From Siculibacillus sp. (GTDB lineage Bacteria; Pseudomonadota; Alphaproteobacteria; Rhizobiales; Ancalomicrobiaceae), in NCBI GenBank assembly GCA_030247555.1, contig JAOTSD010000042.1, positions 1-33,904 of the forward strand: 33,904 nt of DNA, read 5' to 3'. Under the pieces are notes generated by a model, which saw only the letters and a program-made list of their open reading frames with translations, was not told the origin of the DNA and ran no database searches. Shown one piece after another: positions 8,155 to 16,841 of this stretch (positions within the stretch are counted from its first letter, which is position 1; every line of letters begins with the position of its first letter). Made by a program: the position numbers and the translations under genes.

Positions 8155-8698
8155 CCTTCCGCCCGGCGCGATGGAGGCCGTTCGAAACCGGCCGGGCCAC
8201 CCTTCGGCTGGTTGTCTGGCGCGCTGGACAACCATCTGTAATTGCATTATCTTGCCCGCACGTCCGGTCCGACCACTCTTTCGAACGGTCGGATGCTCGA
8301 CGGAAGCGCCTCGGACGCAGAAAGGAACGCGTACCGACGTCTCGCCGCCCTCTCGAAGACCAGAATGATCGGCCGGTCTGCCACTCGGTGATGGTACGAC
8401 ACGGGGCCGCCGGGGGGGCGGAAGACGTCGGAACAGAGCGGTTTCGCATCATCGGCCGACGCCACGTCTCGGACCTCTCCGCGCGTCACCGGGACGACCA
8501 GTCTCCACAGCGACCGGCTTCGGCTCCGCCGGCCGTCTCATCGGCTGCCCGCACCACTCCTTCGCCCGGGAGAGGCGCTCCGCCGGTGCGGATGACGTGG
8601 ACGGCGACCCCGCCCACGCCGGCCGTTTCGCCGCCCGGGTCTTCGCCGAACTCGTCGTGACCGTCTGATCCTCCCGCGCCAAACCGGCTCCGGACGCG
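8155..8698. other. Intergenic stretch between the convergent iclR-type and marR-type genes
   Basis: No convincing complete gene lies in these 544 bases. The left part has an inverted repeat with perfect 7-bp arms (GGTTGTC 8210-8216, GACAACC 8227-8233) followed by a short AT-rich patch (8234-8252). It could be a terminator-like hairpin or an operator. The right part has a short coding-like stretch described separately. All longer open frames in this region have the arginine- and proline-rich composition of non-coding GC-rich DNA. Confidence 0.5.
8516..8668 (+). pseudogene. Possible 3' remnant of a lost gene
   Basis: In the frame ending at the TGA of 8666-8668, the last 50 or so codons look protein-like: mostly C or G in the third position and a plausible C-terminus reading DPAHAGRFAARVFAELV. 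There is no matching start or domain, and the coding look fades upstream of about 8516. I do not recognise the family. It may be the tail of a decayed gene, or chance in a GC-rich spacer. Confidence 0.2.
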
Positions 8699-9184
8699 TC
8701 ACCCCTCGCTCGCCTCCAACTCCCCGGAGACGCCCCGCCTCGGCGCACGGCTGAGGTCGTTCGAGCCTGCGACCGCCTTTCGCAGCAGCCGCACGAATTC
8801 GGCCGCTTCCGCCTCGTCGAGACCGCCGAGCATGATCCGTTGCGCCGCCTCGACCGCCGGTTCGATACGGGAGAGCAGGCTTCGCCCCTCCTCGGTGATC
8901 CGCAACACGCGGGCACGACGGTCGGCGCCGTTCACCTCGCGGAGGAGGAGACCCTTCTTCTCCAGCCGATCGATCACCCCGGTGGTGGTGGCGCGGTCGA
9001 AGGCGATGCGGCCGGCGAGCGTCGCCTGATCGAGGCCGGGTTCGTTCGAGATCTCGGCCAACGCGGCATATTGCACCGGCGTCAGGTCCGAACCCGCCGC
9101 CCCCACTTCGGCGTGGAACACCGCCACCGCGATCTGCTGGAAGCGGCGCGCCAGATGCCCGGGCCTGTCCTTCAACCGCCTCAT
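8699..9184 (-). CDS. MarR-family regulator, MobR-like by position
   Basis: This is a winged-helix repressor of about 161 residues. The MarR DNA-binding core is clear: helix-turn-helix LDQATLAGRIAFDRATTTGVIDRL, then the wing with the conserved DRRARVLRIT stretch. The ATG at 9184 has GGAGGGAG eight bases upstream; an ATG at 9202 is in frame but has only a weak ribosome site, so 9184 is preferred. It is transcribed away from the flavin monooxygenase gene. In Comamonas the MarR protein MobR represses the divergent mobA, and the same layout here suggests the same logic: repression relieved by a hydroxybenzoate. The functional link is inferred from layout. Confidence 0.9.
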   Translation of the reverse strand: MRRLKDRPGHLARRFQQIAVAVFHAEVGAAGSDLTPVQYAALAEISNEPGLDQATLAGRIAFDRATTTGVIDRLEKKGLLLREVNGADRRARVLRITEEGRSLLSRIEPAVEAAQRIMLGGLDEAEAAEFVRLLRKAVAGSNDLSRAPRRGVSGELEASEG

Positions 9185-9238
9185 CGTCGCTGCTCCCTCC
9201 ATCGCCGAATTTCACCACTTGCCGGAGGAGTGTACTGA

Positions 9239-9256
9239 TGATTAGTATACAAATCA
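9239..9256. promoter_or_regulatory. Candidate MarR operator in the divergent gap
   Basis: The site TGATTAGTATACAAATCA is an 18-bp near-perfect palindrome: 16 of 18 positions are symmetric around a central GTATAC. It lies 55 bases from the repressor start and 96 bases from the monooxygenase start, in an AT-rich island within otherwise GC-rich DNA. On the minus strand it contains TATACT, a good -10 element, so the repressor may shut off its own promoter. Size and symmetry fit a MarR dimer site. Confidence 0.65.
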
Positions 9257-9351
9257 ATTCCGGCACGACGCACCGGACGGGTGGCGCCGAGCACGGACGG
9301 AGCGGGCCTCGGACCAAGGGGCCCCGCGACCCGAGAGGAGGGAGGAAGGCC

Positions 9352-11298
9352 ATGCAATTCTTCACCAACGGCTTCACCGTCGGCGATCCGGACATCGCCC
9401 CGCCGAACCCGGACGCCACGGCGATCGTCGATCCCGAGAGGCTGCCCGCCGAGGTCGACGTGCTCATCGTCGGCTGCGGCCCCGCCGGCCTGACCCTCGC
9501 CGCCCAGCTCGCCCGCTTCCCCGACATCCGCACCCGCATCGTCGAGCAGAAGCTCGCTGCGCTGACCCACGGCCAGGCCGACGGCATCGCCTGTCGCTCG
9601 ATGGAGATGTTCGAGGGCTTCGGCTTCCGCGAGCGCATCGAGCGCGAGGGTTATCGGGTCAACGAGACCACCTTCTGGAAGTCGGACGAGGCCGATCGCG
9701 GCCGCATCGTCCGCCAGGGCCGGGTGCAGGACGTCGAGGACGGGCTCTCGCCCTACCCGCACATGATCCTCAATCAGGCCCGCGTCCACGAGTTCTACCT
9801 CGACGTCATGCGCAACGGCCCGAACCGGCTGGTGCCGCACTACGGCCGCCGCCTCGCCGACCTGAACGTCGACGCCGCCCTCTCCGCCGACGTCGACGAC
9901 CACCCGGTGACTGTGCGTCTCGAACGCGTCGATCCCGGCCACGAGGGTGAGATCGAGACCGTTCGCGCCCGCTGGGTCGTCGGCTGCGACGGCGCCCGCT
10001 CGGCGGTGCGTCGATCGCTCGGCCGCGAACTGGTCGGCGATTTCGCCAACAAGGCCTGGGGCGTGATGGACGTTCTCGCCGTCACCGACTTCCCCGACAT
10101 CCGGCTGAAATCGTTGATCCGCTCGGCCGACGAGGGTGCGATCGTCCTCATCCCGCGCGAGGGTGGCCATCTGGTGCGCATCTACGTCGAGATGGACGAA
10201 CTGGCCGCCGACGAACGCGTCGCCGCCCGCGCCATCACCATCGAGGGCCTGATCGCCGCGGCGCGGCGCATCCTGCGCCCCTACAGCCTCGAGGTGAAGG
10301 AGGTCGCCTGGTGGTCGGTCTACGAGATCGGCCAGCGCGTCTGCGACAAGTTCGACGACGTCCGAGAGGACGAGATCGCGACCCGTCCGCCGCGGGTGTT
10401 CATCGCTGGCGACGCCTGCCACACCCACAGCCCCAAGGCCGGCCAGGGCATGAACGTCTCCATGCAGGACACGTTCAACCTCGGCTGGAAACTCGCCACG
10501 GTGCTGCGCCGGCGCGCCGCCCCGGCCTTCCTCCACACCTATTCGGCCGAACGTCGCGCCATCGCTCAGGATCTGATCGACTTCGATCGCGAATGGGCGG
10601 CGATGCTCAGCGCTCCGGTGAAGTCGCCCGACGATCCCGACGGCGAAGGCGTCGATCCGGCCGAGGTGCAGCGCTATTTCGTCTCGCACGGTCGCTACAC
10701 TGCCGGAACCGCGACGCGCTACGCCCCGGCGTTGCTCACCGGCGACCCGCGCCATCAGTACCTCGCCCCCGGCTTCGCCATCGGCATGCGCTTCCACTCC
10801 GCCCCGGTGGTGCGGTTGGCCGACGCCAAGCCGGTGGAACTGATCTCGGCGCTCGAAGCCGACGGGCGCTGGCGCCTCCTCGCCTTCGCCGACCGTTGCG
10901 AACCCGCCGATGCCGTTTCGCGGCTGCGGGCGCTGTGCGACCACCTCGCCACTTCGCCGGCCTCGCCTCTGCGCCGCCACACCCCGGCCGGCGCAGACGT
11001 CGACTCCGTCTTCGACCTCCGGGCGGTGCTTCAGCAGGGTCATCGCGATATGCGGCTGGAGACCATGCCGCCGCTCCTCCTGCCTCGGAAGGGACGCCAC
11101 GGCCTCGTCGACTACGAGAAGATCTTCTGCCCCGACCCGAAGGCCGGCCCCGACGTCTTCGACCTGCGCGGCGTCGACCGGGATCGCGGCGCGCTGGTGA
11201 TCGTGCGCCCCGATCAGTACGTCGCCCACGTCCTGCCCCTCGACGCCCACGAGGAACTCGCCGCCTATTTCGACGGCTTCCTGCTGCCGGTGGGCTGA
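9352..11298 (+). CDS. mobA: FAD aromatic monooxygenase, probable 3-hydroxybenzoate 4-hydroxylase
   Basis: This is a 648-residue class A flavoprotein hydroxylase of the phenol hydroxylase/MobA group. It has the Rossmann motif GCGPAG (41-46), the GCDGARS motif (about 211-217) that contacts FAD and NAD(P)H, and the GDACHTHSPKAGQGMN motif starting near 353. A C-terminal thioredoxin-like domain ends in the usual 'VVRPD-Y' type phrase (IVRPDQYVAHVLPL). The length fits MobA (about 640). MobA makes protocatechuate from 3-hydroxybenzoate; phenol 2-monooxygenase is the main alternative. Start at 9352 is decided by a very strong ribosome site (GAGGAGGGAGGAAGG just upstream) over an in-frame ATG at 9238 that lies in the operator. 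Divergent from the MarR gene. Confidence 0.85.
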   Translation: MQFFTNGFTVGDPDIAPPNPDATAIVDPERLPAEVDVLIVGCGPAGLTLAAQLARFPDIRTRIVEQKLAALTHGQADGIACRSMEMFEGFGFRERIEREGYRVNETTFWKSDEADRGRIVRQGRVQDVEDGLSPYPHMILNQARVHEFYLDVMRNGPNRLVPHYGRRLADLNVDAALSADVDDHPVTVRLERVDPGHEGEIETVRARWVVGCDGARSAVRRSLGRELVGDFANKAWGVMDVLAVTDFPDIRLKSLIRSADEGAIVLIPREGGHLVRIYVEMDELAADERVAARAITIEGLIAAARRILRPYSLEVKEVAWWSVYEIGQRVCDKFDDVREDEIATRPPRVFIAGDACHTHSPKAGQGMNVSMQDTFNLGWKLATVLRRRAAPAFLHTYSAERRAIAQDLIDFDREWAAMLSAPVKSPDDPDGEGVDPAEVQRYFVSHGRYTAGTATRYAPALLTGDPRHQYLAPGFAIGMRFHSAPVVRLADAKPVELISALEADGRWRLLAFADRCEPADAVSRLRALCDHLATSPASPLRRHTPAGADVDSVFDLRAVLQQGHRDMRLETMPPLLLPRKGRHGLVDYEKIFCPDPKAGPDVFDLRGVDRDRGALVIVRPDQYVAHVLPLDAHEELAAYFDGFLLPVG

Positions 11299-11350
11299 TG
11301 CGTCGACCCGCCGGATCGGTCGCGCGTCCCCGCGCCGCCGATCCGGCGTC

Positions 11351-11375
11351 GTCCCTCGGTACGCCCGCGAGGGAC
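11351..11375. terminator. Stem-loop between convergent units
   Basis: Perfect 8-bp arms GTCCCTCG (11351-11358) and CGAGGGAC (11368-11375) flank a 9-base loop. It sits between the end of the plus-strand monooxygenase gene (11298) and the end of the minus-strand fixX gene (11393), where a two-way terminator would be expected. There is no T-run on either side, so Rho-independent action is uncertain. Confidence 0.45.
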
Positions 11376-11392
11376 CGCCGCGCCCCTTCGGC

Positions 11393-11689
11393 TCAGCCGA
11401 ACTTGAACAACACGCCGTAGCCGCCGCGCGGGTAGTTCCACTCGATCTCGCCCGACGCCTCGCACAGCACCCGGCAGGTGCCGCACTCCATGCAGCCGTC
11501 CGGCGTGATCTCGACCTGTCCCTTGTCGTTCTCCTCGTAGCACTTGGCCGGGCAGACCCGGGTCAGCGACAGGAGCGCGGCACTCGGCTTGTCGTGCGGC
11601 AAGATGCGGATGTGCGGCCGGCCGGCGTCGACCAGATAGCGGTTCTGGTAGAGCTTGTCCTCGACACGCATCTCGGTGACCGTCGTCAT
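11393..11689 (-). CDS. fixX: FixX ferredoxin-like protein
   Basis: This 98-residue iron-sulfur protein works with FixABC. The quinone-linked FixC-FixX branch takes the high-potential electron when FixAB bifurcates NADH electrons, leaving a low-potential electron for nitrogenase ferredoxin. Cys66, Cys69, Cys72 and Cys76 ([11 protein letters not shown]) bind a 4Fe-4S cluster; CPAKC (46-50) is also typical of FixX. The ATG at 11689 has GGAGGA seven bases upstream. Open frame continues upstream to 12004 but with non-coding composition. FixX is normally tight behind fixC; here 330 bases separate them. Confidence 0.95.
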   Translation of the reverse strand: MTTVTEMRVEDKLYQNRYLVDAGRPHIRILPHDKPSAALLSLTRVCPAKCYEENDKGQVEITPDGCMECGTCRVLCEASGEIEWNYPRGGYGVLFKFG

Positions 11690-12019
11690 GGTTCCGTCCT
11701 CCGATGACGGGCGCCGGTCCGTGTCGTGCACGGGGCGCCGGAATTGTCGGGTTTCAGACCGGACGCGCCGGTCTGGCTGCTTCCATGCGAGTTCCGTGCC
11801 GGTCGTCGGTGGCCGGCGGTCTCGGCGAGACCTCTGTGACGACGTTCCAACTCGTTCGGCCGCTCGCCGAATACGTCGCGGTTCGCCCCGCCCTTCCCTT
11901 CTCCCCTGGCGGGAGAAGGAAGAGGGGCCCCGACGCGAGGCCGTACGATGCCGATCGCGCGCGAGGCAGAGCCGCCCGGGAAGGCCGCGAGCGCCGCCGA
12001 CCATTCCGGCGCTCCGCCC
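11690..12019 (-). other. Unusual 330-base spacer between fixC and fixX
   Basis: No gene is supported here. The only clear structure is the stem-loop at 11897-11919. No sigma-54 element or TGT-N10-ACA site was found, so fixX probably depends on transcription from fixA. The translated frames are arginine-rich and lack ribosome sites other than that of fixX. Confidence 0.5.
11897..11919. repeat. Perfect stem-loop in the fixC-fixX spacer
   Basis: CCTTCTCCC (11897-11905) and GGGAGAAGG (11911-11919) form a perfect 9-bp stem around the loop CTGGC. Weaker pairing continues outward into CCCTTC and GAAGAGGGG. It looks like a dispersed intergenic palindrome of the kind common in alphaproteobacteria. 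On the fix mRNA it could protect the fixABC part from decay or dampen fixX transcription. Confidence 0.55.
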
Positions 12020-13327
12020 TCACCGCCAGGCGAAGGCGAGCTTCACCGCGTCGGAGATCAGGCCGATCCGCGAGCGCTTCTCGATGAAGGACCGCGTGGT
12101 CTTCTTCTCCATGTCGATCTTCGGCGTGCCGTCGACGCGCAGGAAGTTCTGCGCGGCCCGACTGATCAGTTGCGGATAGCTCTGGAAGAAATTGGCCGAA
12201 TTGGTGTGAAGAAGAGCCGGCATGTCCTTGTACTTCTTCAGATCCTTCATGACGAAGGACTCATCCAGCAGCTCCTTGTAGAGCTTCAGGTTCTCCTTGG
12301 TCATCGGCTGCCGGCCGGCCTTGAGGCGATGGATCGCCTCGCCGGCGAGGCGGCCTGAGGTCATGGCGAGGTTCGATCCCTCGCGATGGATGGCGTTGTT
12401 GAGCTGCGCCGCGTCGCCGACCACAACCCAGCCGTCACCATGGAGCTGCGGGATCGCCTTGTACCCGCCCTCCGGGATCATGTGGGCGGCGTATTCCTTG
12501 ACCTCCGACCCGGCGATCAGTGGTGCGATCGACGGATGGGCCTTGAAGGTCTCGAGCAGCGTGTAGGGGCTCTCCCGGGTTTCGGCGAAGTCCGAGATCA
12601 GACAGCCGATGCCCAGCGAGATGCTCTCCTTGTTGGTGTAGAGGAAGGCGAGGCCGGTCATCCCCTTGGTGATGGTGCCCGCCGCCTCGACGACGACGCC
12701 CTCGTCACCCTTGATGTTGAAGCGGCTCTCGATCGTCTCGGCCGGCAGGAAGTGCATCTCCTTGACCGCCAGCGCCACGTTCTCAGGCTTCGGCGGTTCG
12801 CGCAGGCCCGCGCGGGTGCCGAGCAGGCCGTTGACGCCCTCCGCCAGCACCACCACGTCGGCCTGGATCGCCCCGCCCTTGCGGTCGGTCTTCACGCCCA
12901 GCACCTTGCCGGTGCTGTCGACCAGGAGATCGGTGACCGTCGTCTCGGTGAGCAGCGTCACCCCCACCTCGCGGCATTTGCGCGAGAACCACTTGTCGAA
13001 CTGCGCCCGCACGATGGTGTAGCGGTTGGGCTTGTCCTCGTTGAAGTCATCGGAGCGGTACTGCATGCCGGTGTGGCTGCGGTCGTCCATCATCCAGAAA
13101 CGCTGTTCGATGATGTGGCGCTCCAGCGGCGCATCCTCGCGGAAGTCCGGGATGATCTTCTCCAGCATCGAGGCGTACATGATCGCCCCTTGCACGTTCT
13201 TCGATCCCGGATATTCGCCACGCTCGAGTTGCAGCACCTTCAGGCCGCGCGAGGCCATGGTGTAGGCGGCGGCGTTGCCGGCCATGCCCGCACCGATCAC
13301 GATGGCGTCGAACCTTTCGTCGATCAT
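12020..13327 (-). CDS. fixC: FixC flavoprotein dehydrogenase (quinone-reducing)
   Basis: FixC (435 residues) is an ETF-quinone-oxidoreductase-like flavoprotein that receives one electron from FixAB and passes it to quinone with FixX. The N-terminal FAD site is [13 protein letters not shown] (GAGMAG at 12-17), followed by LERGE for the ribose. Conserved phrases include SKNVQGA near residue 45 and a GDAAQLNN-type FAD contact near 330. Start at 13327 (MIDERF) has GAGGAGA six bases upstream; an open frame running to 13450 is the shadow of fixB. It lies 22 bases after fixB. Full length for the family. Confidence 0.97.
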   Translation of the reverse strand: MIDERFDAIVIGAGMAGNAAAYTMASRGLKVLQLERGEYPGSKNVQGAIMYASMLEKIIPDFREDAPLERHIIEQRFWMMDDRSHTGMQYRSDDFNEDKPNRYTIVRAQFDKWFSRKCREVGVTLLTETTVTDLLVDSTGKVLGVKTDRKGGAIQADVVVLAEGVNGLLGTRAGLREPPKPENVALAVKEMHFLPAETIESRFNIKGDEGVVVEAAGTITKGMTGLAFLYTNKESISLGIGCLISDFAETRESPYTLLETFKAHPSIAPLIAGSEVKEYAAHMIPEGGYKAIPQLHGDGWVVVGDAAQLNNAIHREGSNLAMTSGRLAGEAIHRLKAGRQPMTKENLKLYKELLDESFVMKDLKKYKDMPALLHTNSANFFQSYPQLISRAAQNFLRVDGTPKIDMEKKTTRSFIEKRSRIGLISDAVKLAFAWR

Positions 13328-13349
13328 GGTCGATCTCCTCGTGTCGAAC

Positions 13350-14453
13350 TCAGCCGACGAGCTTGTCGCGGTTGTGGGGGGAGAGGCGGCGGGTGAAAGC
13401 CTCGGTGAGGGCGGGAAGGAAGCGGATCGCGTCGGTGACCACGCCGACATGGGCGATGTCGAAGATCGGCGCGTTCTTGTCGGTGTTGATGGCGACGATC
13501 AGGTCGGCGCCCTCGACGCCCACACGATGCTGGATCGCCCCGGAGATGCCGGCGGCGATGTAGAGCTTCGGACGGATGGTCTTGCCGGTCTGGCCGATCT
13601 GCCGCTCCGCCGGCATCCACCCCTTCTGCACGATCGGTCGCGAGCAGCCGTATTCGGCCCCGAGCGCCTTGGCGAGGTTCTTCACCAACTGCATGTTCTC
13701 GACCGCGCCGAGCCCGAGCCCGCCGGCCACCACGATGTCGGCATAGGCGAGGTTGACCTTGCCGGTCTGCCGGTCGGCGACGAACTCGAGGATCTTGGTG
13801 ACGATGTCGTCCTCCGCCATGTTCAGCGGATGGGTCACCACCTTACCGATCGGCTTGTCCTGCCGCGCCGGCATCGACATGACGCGCGGGCGGACGGTGG
13901 CCATCTGCGGGCGGAAGTTCAGCGTGTAGATGGTGCAGAGCAGCGAGCCGCCGAAGGTCGGGCGCGTCGCGGCGAGCGACTTGTCGGCGTCGACGGCGAG
14001 TTCGGTGCAGTCGGCGGTGAGGCCGGTGAGCAGCGTCGTCGCCACCGATCCCGCGAGGTCGCGGCCGAGCGTCGTCGCGCCGAGCAGCAGGATCTCGGGC
14101 TTGTAGGTGTTGACGAGATCGGTGAGCCCCTTGGAGAAGGGCTCGTTGCGATAGTCGGCGAGCAGCGGATCTTCCATCAGATAGACGAGGTCCGCCCCGT
14201 GGGCGAAGGTCTCGGCGATGGCGTGGTTCGTCCCCTCGCCATTCGGCCCGAGGACCACGCCGGCGAGTTCGACGCCGAGCTGATCGGCGAGCTTGCGCCC
14301 TTCGCCGAGCAGTTCGAACGACACCGGATGGACGACGCCGCGCTCGACCTCCATGAACACCCAGACGCCCTTGTAGGCCTTGAAGTGTTCGGGGAGTTCC
14401 TTCTTCATTCCGGCGCGGCCGCCGGCGGCGGGAGCGGCAGGTGCAGTCGACAT
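13350..14453 (-). CDS. fixB: FixB, ETF alpha-like subunit
   Basis: FixB (367 residues) pairs with FixA to form the bifurcating electron-transfer flavoprotein that couples NADH oxidation to both quinone and ferredoxin/flavodoxin reduction. The C-terminal ETF-alpha FAD domain is clear: [15 protein letters not shown], then [18 protein letters not shown]. The N-terminus has a short alanine-rich leader (about 1-15) before the domain begins at [13 protein letters not shown]. The ATG at 14453 has GGGAGG seven bases upstream. It lies 17 bases after fixA. Confidence 0.97.
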   Translation of the reverse strand: MSTAPAAPAAGGRAGMKKELPEHFKAYKGVWVFMEVERGVVHPVSFELLGEGRKLADQLGVELAGVVLGPNGEGTNHAIAETFAHGADLVYLMEDPLLADYRNEPFSKGLTDLVNTYKPEILLLGATTLGRDLAGSVATTLLTGLTADCTELAVDADKSLAATRPTFGGSLLCTIYTLNFRPQMATVRPRVMSMPARQDKPIGKVVTHPLNMAEDDIVTKILEFVADRQTGKVNLAYADIVVAGGLGLGAVENMQLVKNLAKALGAEYGCSRPIVQKGWMPAERQIGQTGKTIRPKLYIAAGISGAIQHRVGVEGADLIVAINTDKNAPIFDIAHVGVVTDAIRFLPALTEAFTRRLSPHNRDKLVG

Positions 14454-14470
14454 GGGGGGACCTCCCGTCC

Positions 14471-15322
14471 TCAGAGCATCTGGTGGAGTTCGATGAGTTC
14501 CGTCTCGAGCGCCGGCAGGCGCCCGAAGATCTCGGCGATGAGCGCGTCGGCGGTGTCGATCGCCGCCGGTTGAAGTTCGATCTGCTTGGCCTTGTCGGCT
14601 CGCGGGCTCGGCGCGAAGACGCGCTTGACCACCGTCGGCGAGCCGCGCAGGCCGCACTTGAGGATGTCCTCGATGCCGGCGTCCTTGGCCGACCAGGTGA
14701 CGATCTCGGCGCGAGCAGCCCTGAGCGCGTCGGCCATCGAGCCGCGGCGCATGTCGTTGGTGCCCTCGAGCATGGTGATCAGCACCGGGAGTTTCGTCTC
14801 CAGCACCTGGATGCCGCCCTCGGCGCGCCGCTCGACCTCGATCTTGCCGCCGGCGAGATCGAGGGTACGGACCTTCGAGACGTAGGTGAGTTGGAGCAGG
14901 CTCTGCCGCTTGGCGATGCCCGGGCCGACCTGCGCGGTGTCGCCGTCGATGGTCTGCTTGCCGGTGAAGACGATCTCCGGCTTTCCGTAGACCTCGCCGA
15001 TCTTCTCGATCGCGGCGGAGAGTGCGAAGGAAGTGGCGAGCGTGTCGGACCCGGCGAAGAATCGGTCGGTGAGCAGCACCGCGCGATCGGCGCCGTAGGT
15101 CAACGCCTTGCGGAGCGAGTCCTCCGCCATCGGCGGCCCCATGGTGAGCACCGTCACCTCGCCGCCGTGCCGGTCCCGCAGGCGCAGGGCCTCCTCCAAC
15201 GCGAACAGATCGTATGGGTTGATGATGGTCGGCACGCCCTGGCGCATGATGGTGTTGGTCACCGGATGCACGCGGATCTGGGCGCTGTCGGGAACCTGCT
15301 TGATGCAGACGACGATGTGCAT
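14471..15322 (-). CDS. fixA: FixA, ETF beta-like subunit
   Basis: FixA (283 residues) is the partner of FixB in the electron-bifurcating complex that supplies low-potential electrons to nitrogenase. It begins with [18 protein letters not shown], the ETF-beta start, and carries the [18 protein letters not shown] and [16 protein letters not shown] phrases of FixA/EtfB. The open frame extends to 15361, but MHIVV at 15322 has GAGGAGG at a good distance and matches the family N-terminus. First gene of fixABCX, behind its own sigma-54 promoter. Confidence 0.97.
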   Translation of the reverse strand: MHIVVCIKQVPDSAQIRVHPVTNTIMRQGVPTIINPYDLFALEEALRLRDRHGGEVTVLTMGPPMAEDSLRKALTYGADRAVLLTDRFFAGSDTLATSFALSAAIEKIGEVYGKPEIVFTGKQTIDGDTAQVGPGIAKRQSLLQLTYVSKVRTLDLAGGKIEVERRAEGGIQVLETKLPVLITMLEGTNDMRRGSMADALRAARAEIVTWSAKDAGIEDILKCGLRGSPTVVKRVFAPSPRADKAKQIELQPAAIDTADALIAEIFGRLPALETELIELHQML

Positions 15323-15383
15323 GTCGCCCCCTCCTCGGGAAACCTCGCCGGCGTGGATCACGGCCGGCCTCGGTCTCCTCTAG

Positions 15384-15398
15384 GCACGGGGCGTGCCA
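15384..15398 (-). promoter_or_regulatory. Sigma-54 promoter of fixABCX
   Basis: Read on the minus strand: TGGCAC, five bases, GTGC. The invariant GG and GC are ten bases apart, as RpoN needs; the -12 box is GTGC instead of TTGC. The predicted start of transcription is near 15372, 50 bases before the fixA ATG. A NifA site lies about 120 bases upstream and an IHF-like site lies between. Confidence 0.85.
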
Positions 15399-15404
15399 AG
15401 CAGA

Positions 15405-15417
15405 AAATGCGTTGATT
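15405..15417 (-). promoter_or_regulatory. IHF-like site between fixA promoter and NifA site
   Basis: On the minus strand AATCAACGCATTT matches the IHF consensus WATCAANNNNTTR at all fixed positions but the last. It lies in a short AT-rich patch between the -24 box and the NifA site, where DNA bending would help the activator reach sigma-54 polymerase. Confidence 0.5.
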
Positions 15418-15485
15418 TTCGGGCGAATCGGACGATCGCCACGGCACCGGGGAAGACGGCCCGGGCGAGACAATCGTGACGGGCT

Positions 15486-15501
15486 TGTCGGAAAGCCGAC
15501 A
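15486..15501. promoter_or_regulatory. NifA upstream activator site for fixABCX
   Basis: TGT-CGGAAAGCCG-ACA fits TGT-N10-ACA exactly, and the symmetry extends to 6-bp arms (TGTCGG/CCGACA). Its centre is about 121 bases upstream of the predicted fixA transcription start, a normal spacing. It lies just past the end of the DsbA-like gene. Confidence 0.85.
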
Positions 15502-15507
15502 GGAACG

Positions 15508-16125
15508 TCACCGCTTGCGGGCGTCGGCGATCGCTTGGCGGAACCCGTCGGCGTCGAGCACCCCGCCGAAGACGAAGGTGCCGACGACGAAGGCCGGTGT
15601 ACCGCGGAAGCCGAAGGCGTCGGCCTGCGCGCCGTTGCGCGTCACCAGCCCGTCGAAGCGCTTGCGATCGGTGGCGATGTCGGCGTCGAGCCGCTTCCGG
15701 TCGACGCCGGACGCCTTCAGCACCGCTTCGACCCGTTCCTCGGTCGGCCGCCCTTCGATCGCCATCAATCCGGCATGGACCTTCTCGAGCCGCCCTTGGC
15801 GACGGCTCGAGAACTTGGCGCGCGCCGCCGCCTCCGAGCGGGCACCGAAGATCGGCCAGTCCTTGAGCAGGATCGCGACCTTCCCGTCCTCGCGGGCGAC
15901 CCGCATCATGTCGACCTCGGCCTTCTTGCAGAAGGGGCACTGGTAGTCGAACCAGACGGCGATCGCCACGTCACCGCGCGAATTCCCGAGGACCGGCACG
16001 TCGGCGTCGGCGAAGACCTCGATCGGCGACACCGCGCCGGCCGAACGCGCGAAGGCCGGCAGCATCACTCCTCCGGCGAGCCCGGAGAGCACGGCACGGC
16101 GGGAGAGCGGGCGGCGAACGATCAT
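15508..16125 (-). CDS. DsbA-like thiol oxidoreductase with Tat-type signal
   Basis: This 205-residue thioredoxin-fold protein probably forms or isomerises disulfides in exported proteins. The N-terminus reads [12 protein letters not shown] followed by a hydrophobic stretch and an AFARSAGA cleavage region, a Tat-like signal. The active site is Cys63-Pro-Phe-Cys66 in [10 protein letters not shown], and the cis-proline loop is GTPAF. The KVHAGLM and [12 protein letters not shown] phrases are typical of the DsbA/Com1-like group. It lies between ogt and the fixA control region on the same strand. No nif role is known for this family. Periplasmic location is inferred from the signal. Confidence 0.87.
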   Translation of the reverse strand: MIVRRPLSRRAVLSGLAGGVMLPAFARSAGAVSPIEVFADADVPVLGNSRGDVAIAVWFDYQCPFCKKAEVDMMRVAREDGKVAILLKDWPIFGARSEAAARAKFSSRRQGRLEKVHAGLMAIEGRPTEERVEAVLKASGVDRKRLDADIATDRKRFDGLVTRNGAQADAFGFRGTPAFVVGTFVFGGVLDADGFRQAIADARKR

Positions 16126-16221
16126 GGGCGAAGCGAATCCTCGGACGGCGACACCTCGAACCTAGGCGGTCATGCGGAAGACGGCCACTGACGTTGCCGT
16201 GACGCCCGTGTGAACCCGCCG

Positions 16222-16752
16222 TCACGTCTCGAACAGACCCGGCAGCATCGGCGCGCCGCGGTCGAGGTCGACGCCCTCCATGCGCAGGAGCCTCCGCTTG
16301 GTCGCCACCCCACCCGGCGCCGAGAAGCCGCCGAGGGCTCCGCCGGCGGCGAGCACCCGGTGGCAGGGCACGACGATGACCCACGGGTTGCGCGCCATCG
16401 CCCCGCCGACCGCCTGTGCCGCCCCCGGCGCGCCGGCGCGGGCGGCGAGTTCGCCGTAGGTCACGGTGGCGCCGCGCGGCACCCGCCGCAATTCGCGGTA
16501 GATCGCGGTATCGAGGGCGGAGAGCCCGGACTCGTCGAGGACGAGGGTCGAGAAGTCGACCGGTTCGCCGGCGAAATAGGCCGCCAGCCGGCGGGCCGCC
16601 TCGGCGGCGACAGGCGGCAACGCCCCTCCGCCGCCCGGAACGCCGTCGCCCGACCCGTCGAGCAGCCGCACGCGCGAAAGCCCGAGCGCCGTCCAGGCGA
16701 CGGCGACGGGGCCGAAGGCGGTGGCGAAACGGTGGGTTCCGTCGAGACTCAC
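16222..16752 (-). CDS. ogt: Methylated-DNA-protein cysteine methyltransferase
   Basis: This suicide repair protein removes methyl groups from O6-methylguanine by transfer to its own Cys. The active-site PCHRV motif is present, with Cys130 in this numbering, preceded by VTYGELAARAGAP and ARNPW of the DNA-binding domain. An N-terminal ribonuclease-like domain occupies about 1-75. There is no ATG at the expected place. The GTG at 16752 has GGAG seven bases upstream and gives 176 residues; the GTG at 16785 gives 187 but lacks a clear ribosome site. A housekeeping-type gene without known link to nitrogen fixation, lodged between nifW and the DsbA-like gene. Confidence 0.9.
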   Translation of the reverse strand: MSLDGTHRFATAFGPVAVAWTALGLSRVRLLDGSGDGVPGGGGALPPVAAEAARRLAAYFAGEPVDFSTLVLDESGLSALDTAIYRELRRVPRGATVTYGELAARAGAPGAAQAVGGAMARNPWVIVVPCHRVLAAGGALGGFSAPGGVATKRRLLRMEGVDLDRGAPMLPGLFET

Positions 16753-16841
16753 GGTCGGGCTCCGATCGATGCGGAAGGCCGTCACCCTAACCGACCGACC
16801 GGCGATGACGCGAGACGGCTCGTGACTCCTTCTCTCCCCGT

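Noticed and set aside
8247-8489. 80-codon minus-strand open frame in the 8155-8698 gap
   Set aside because: No ribosome site, no family resemblance and no consistent third-position GC bias.
9238-9351. N-terminal extension of the flavin monooxygenase
   Set aside because: The ATG at 9238 lies in the palindrome and the added residues are not family-like; the ATG at 9352 has a very strong ribosome site.
9181-11250. 689-codon minus-strand open frame opposite the flavin monooxygenase
   Set aside because: The plus strand holds all FAD motifs of a known family; the opposite frame shows no recognisable domain.
11690-12019. A sigma-54 promoter or NifA site for fixX
   Set aside because: No TGGCAC-type -24 half or TGT-N10-ACA spacing was found in the spacer.
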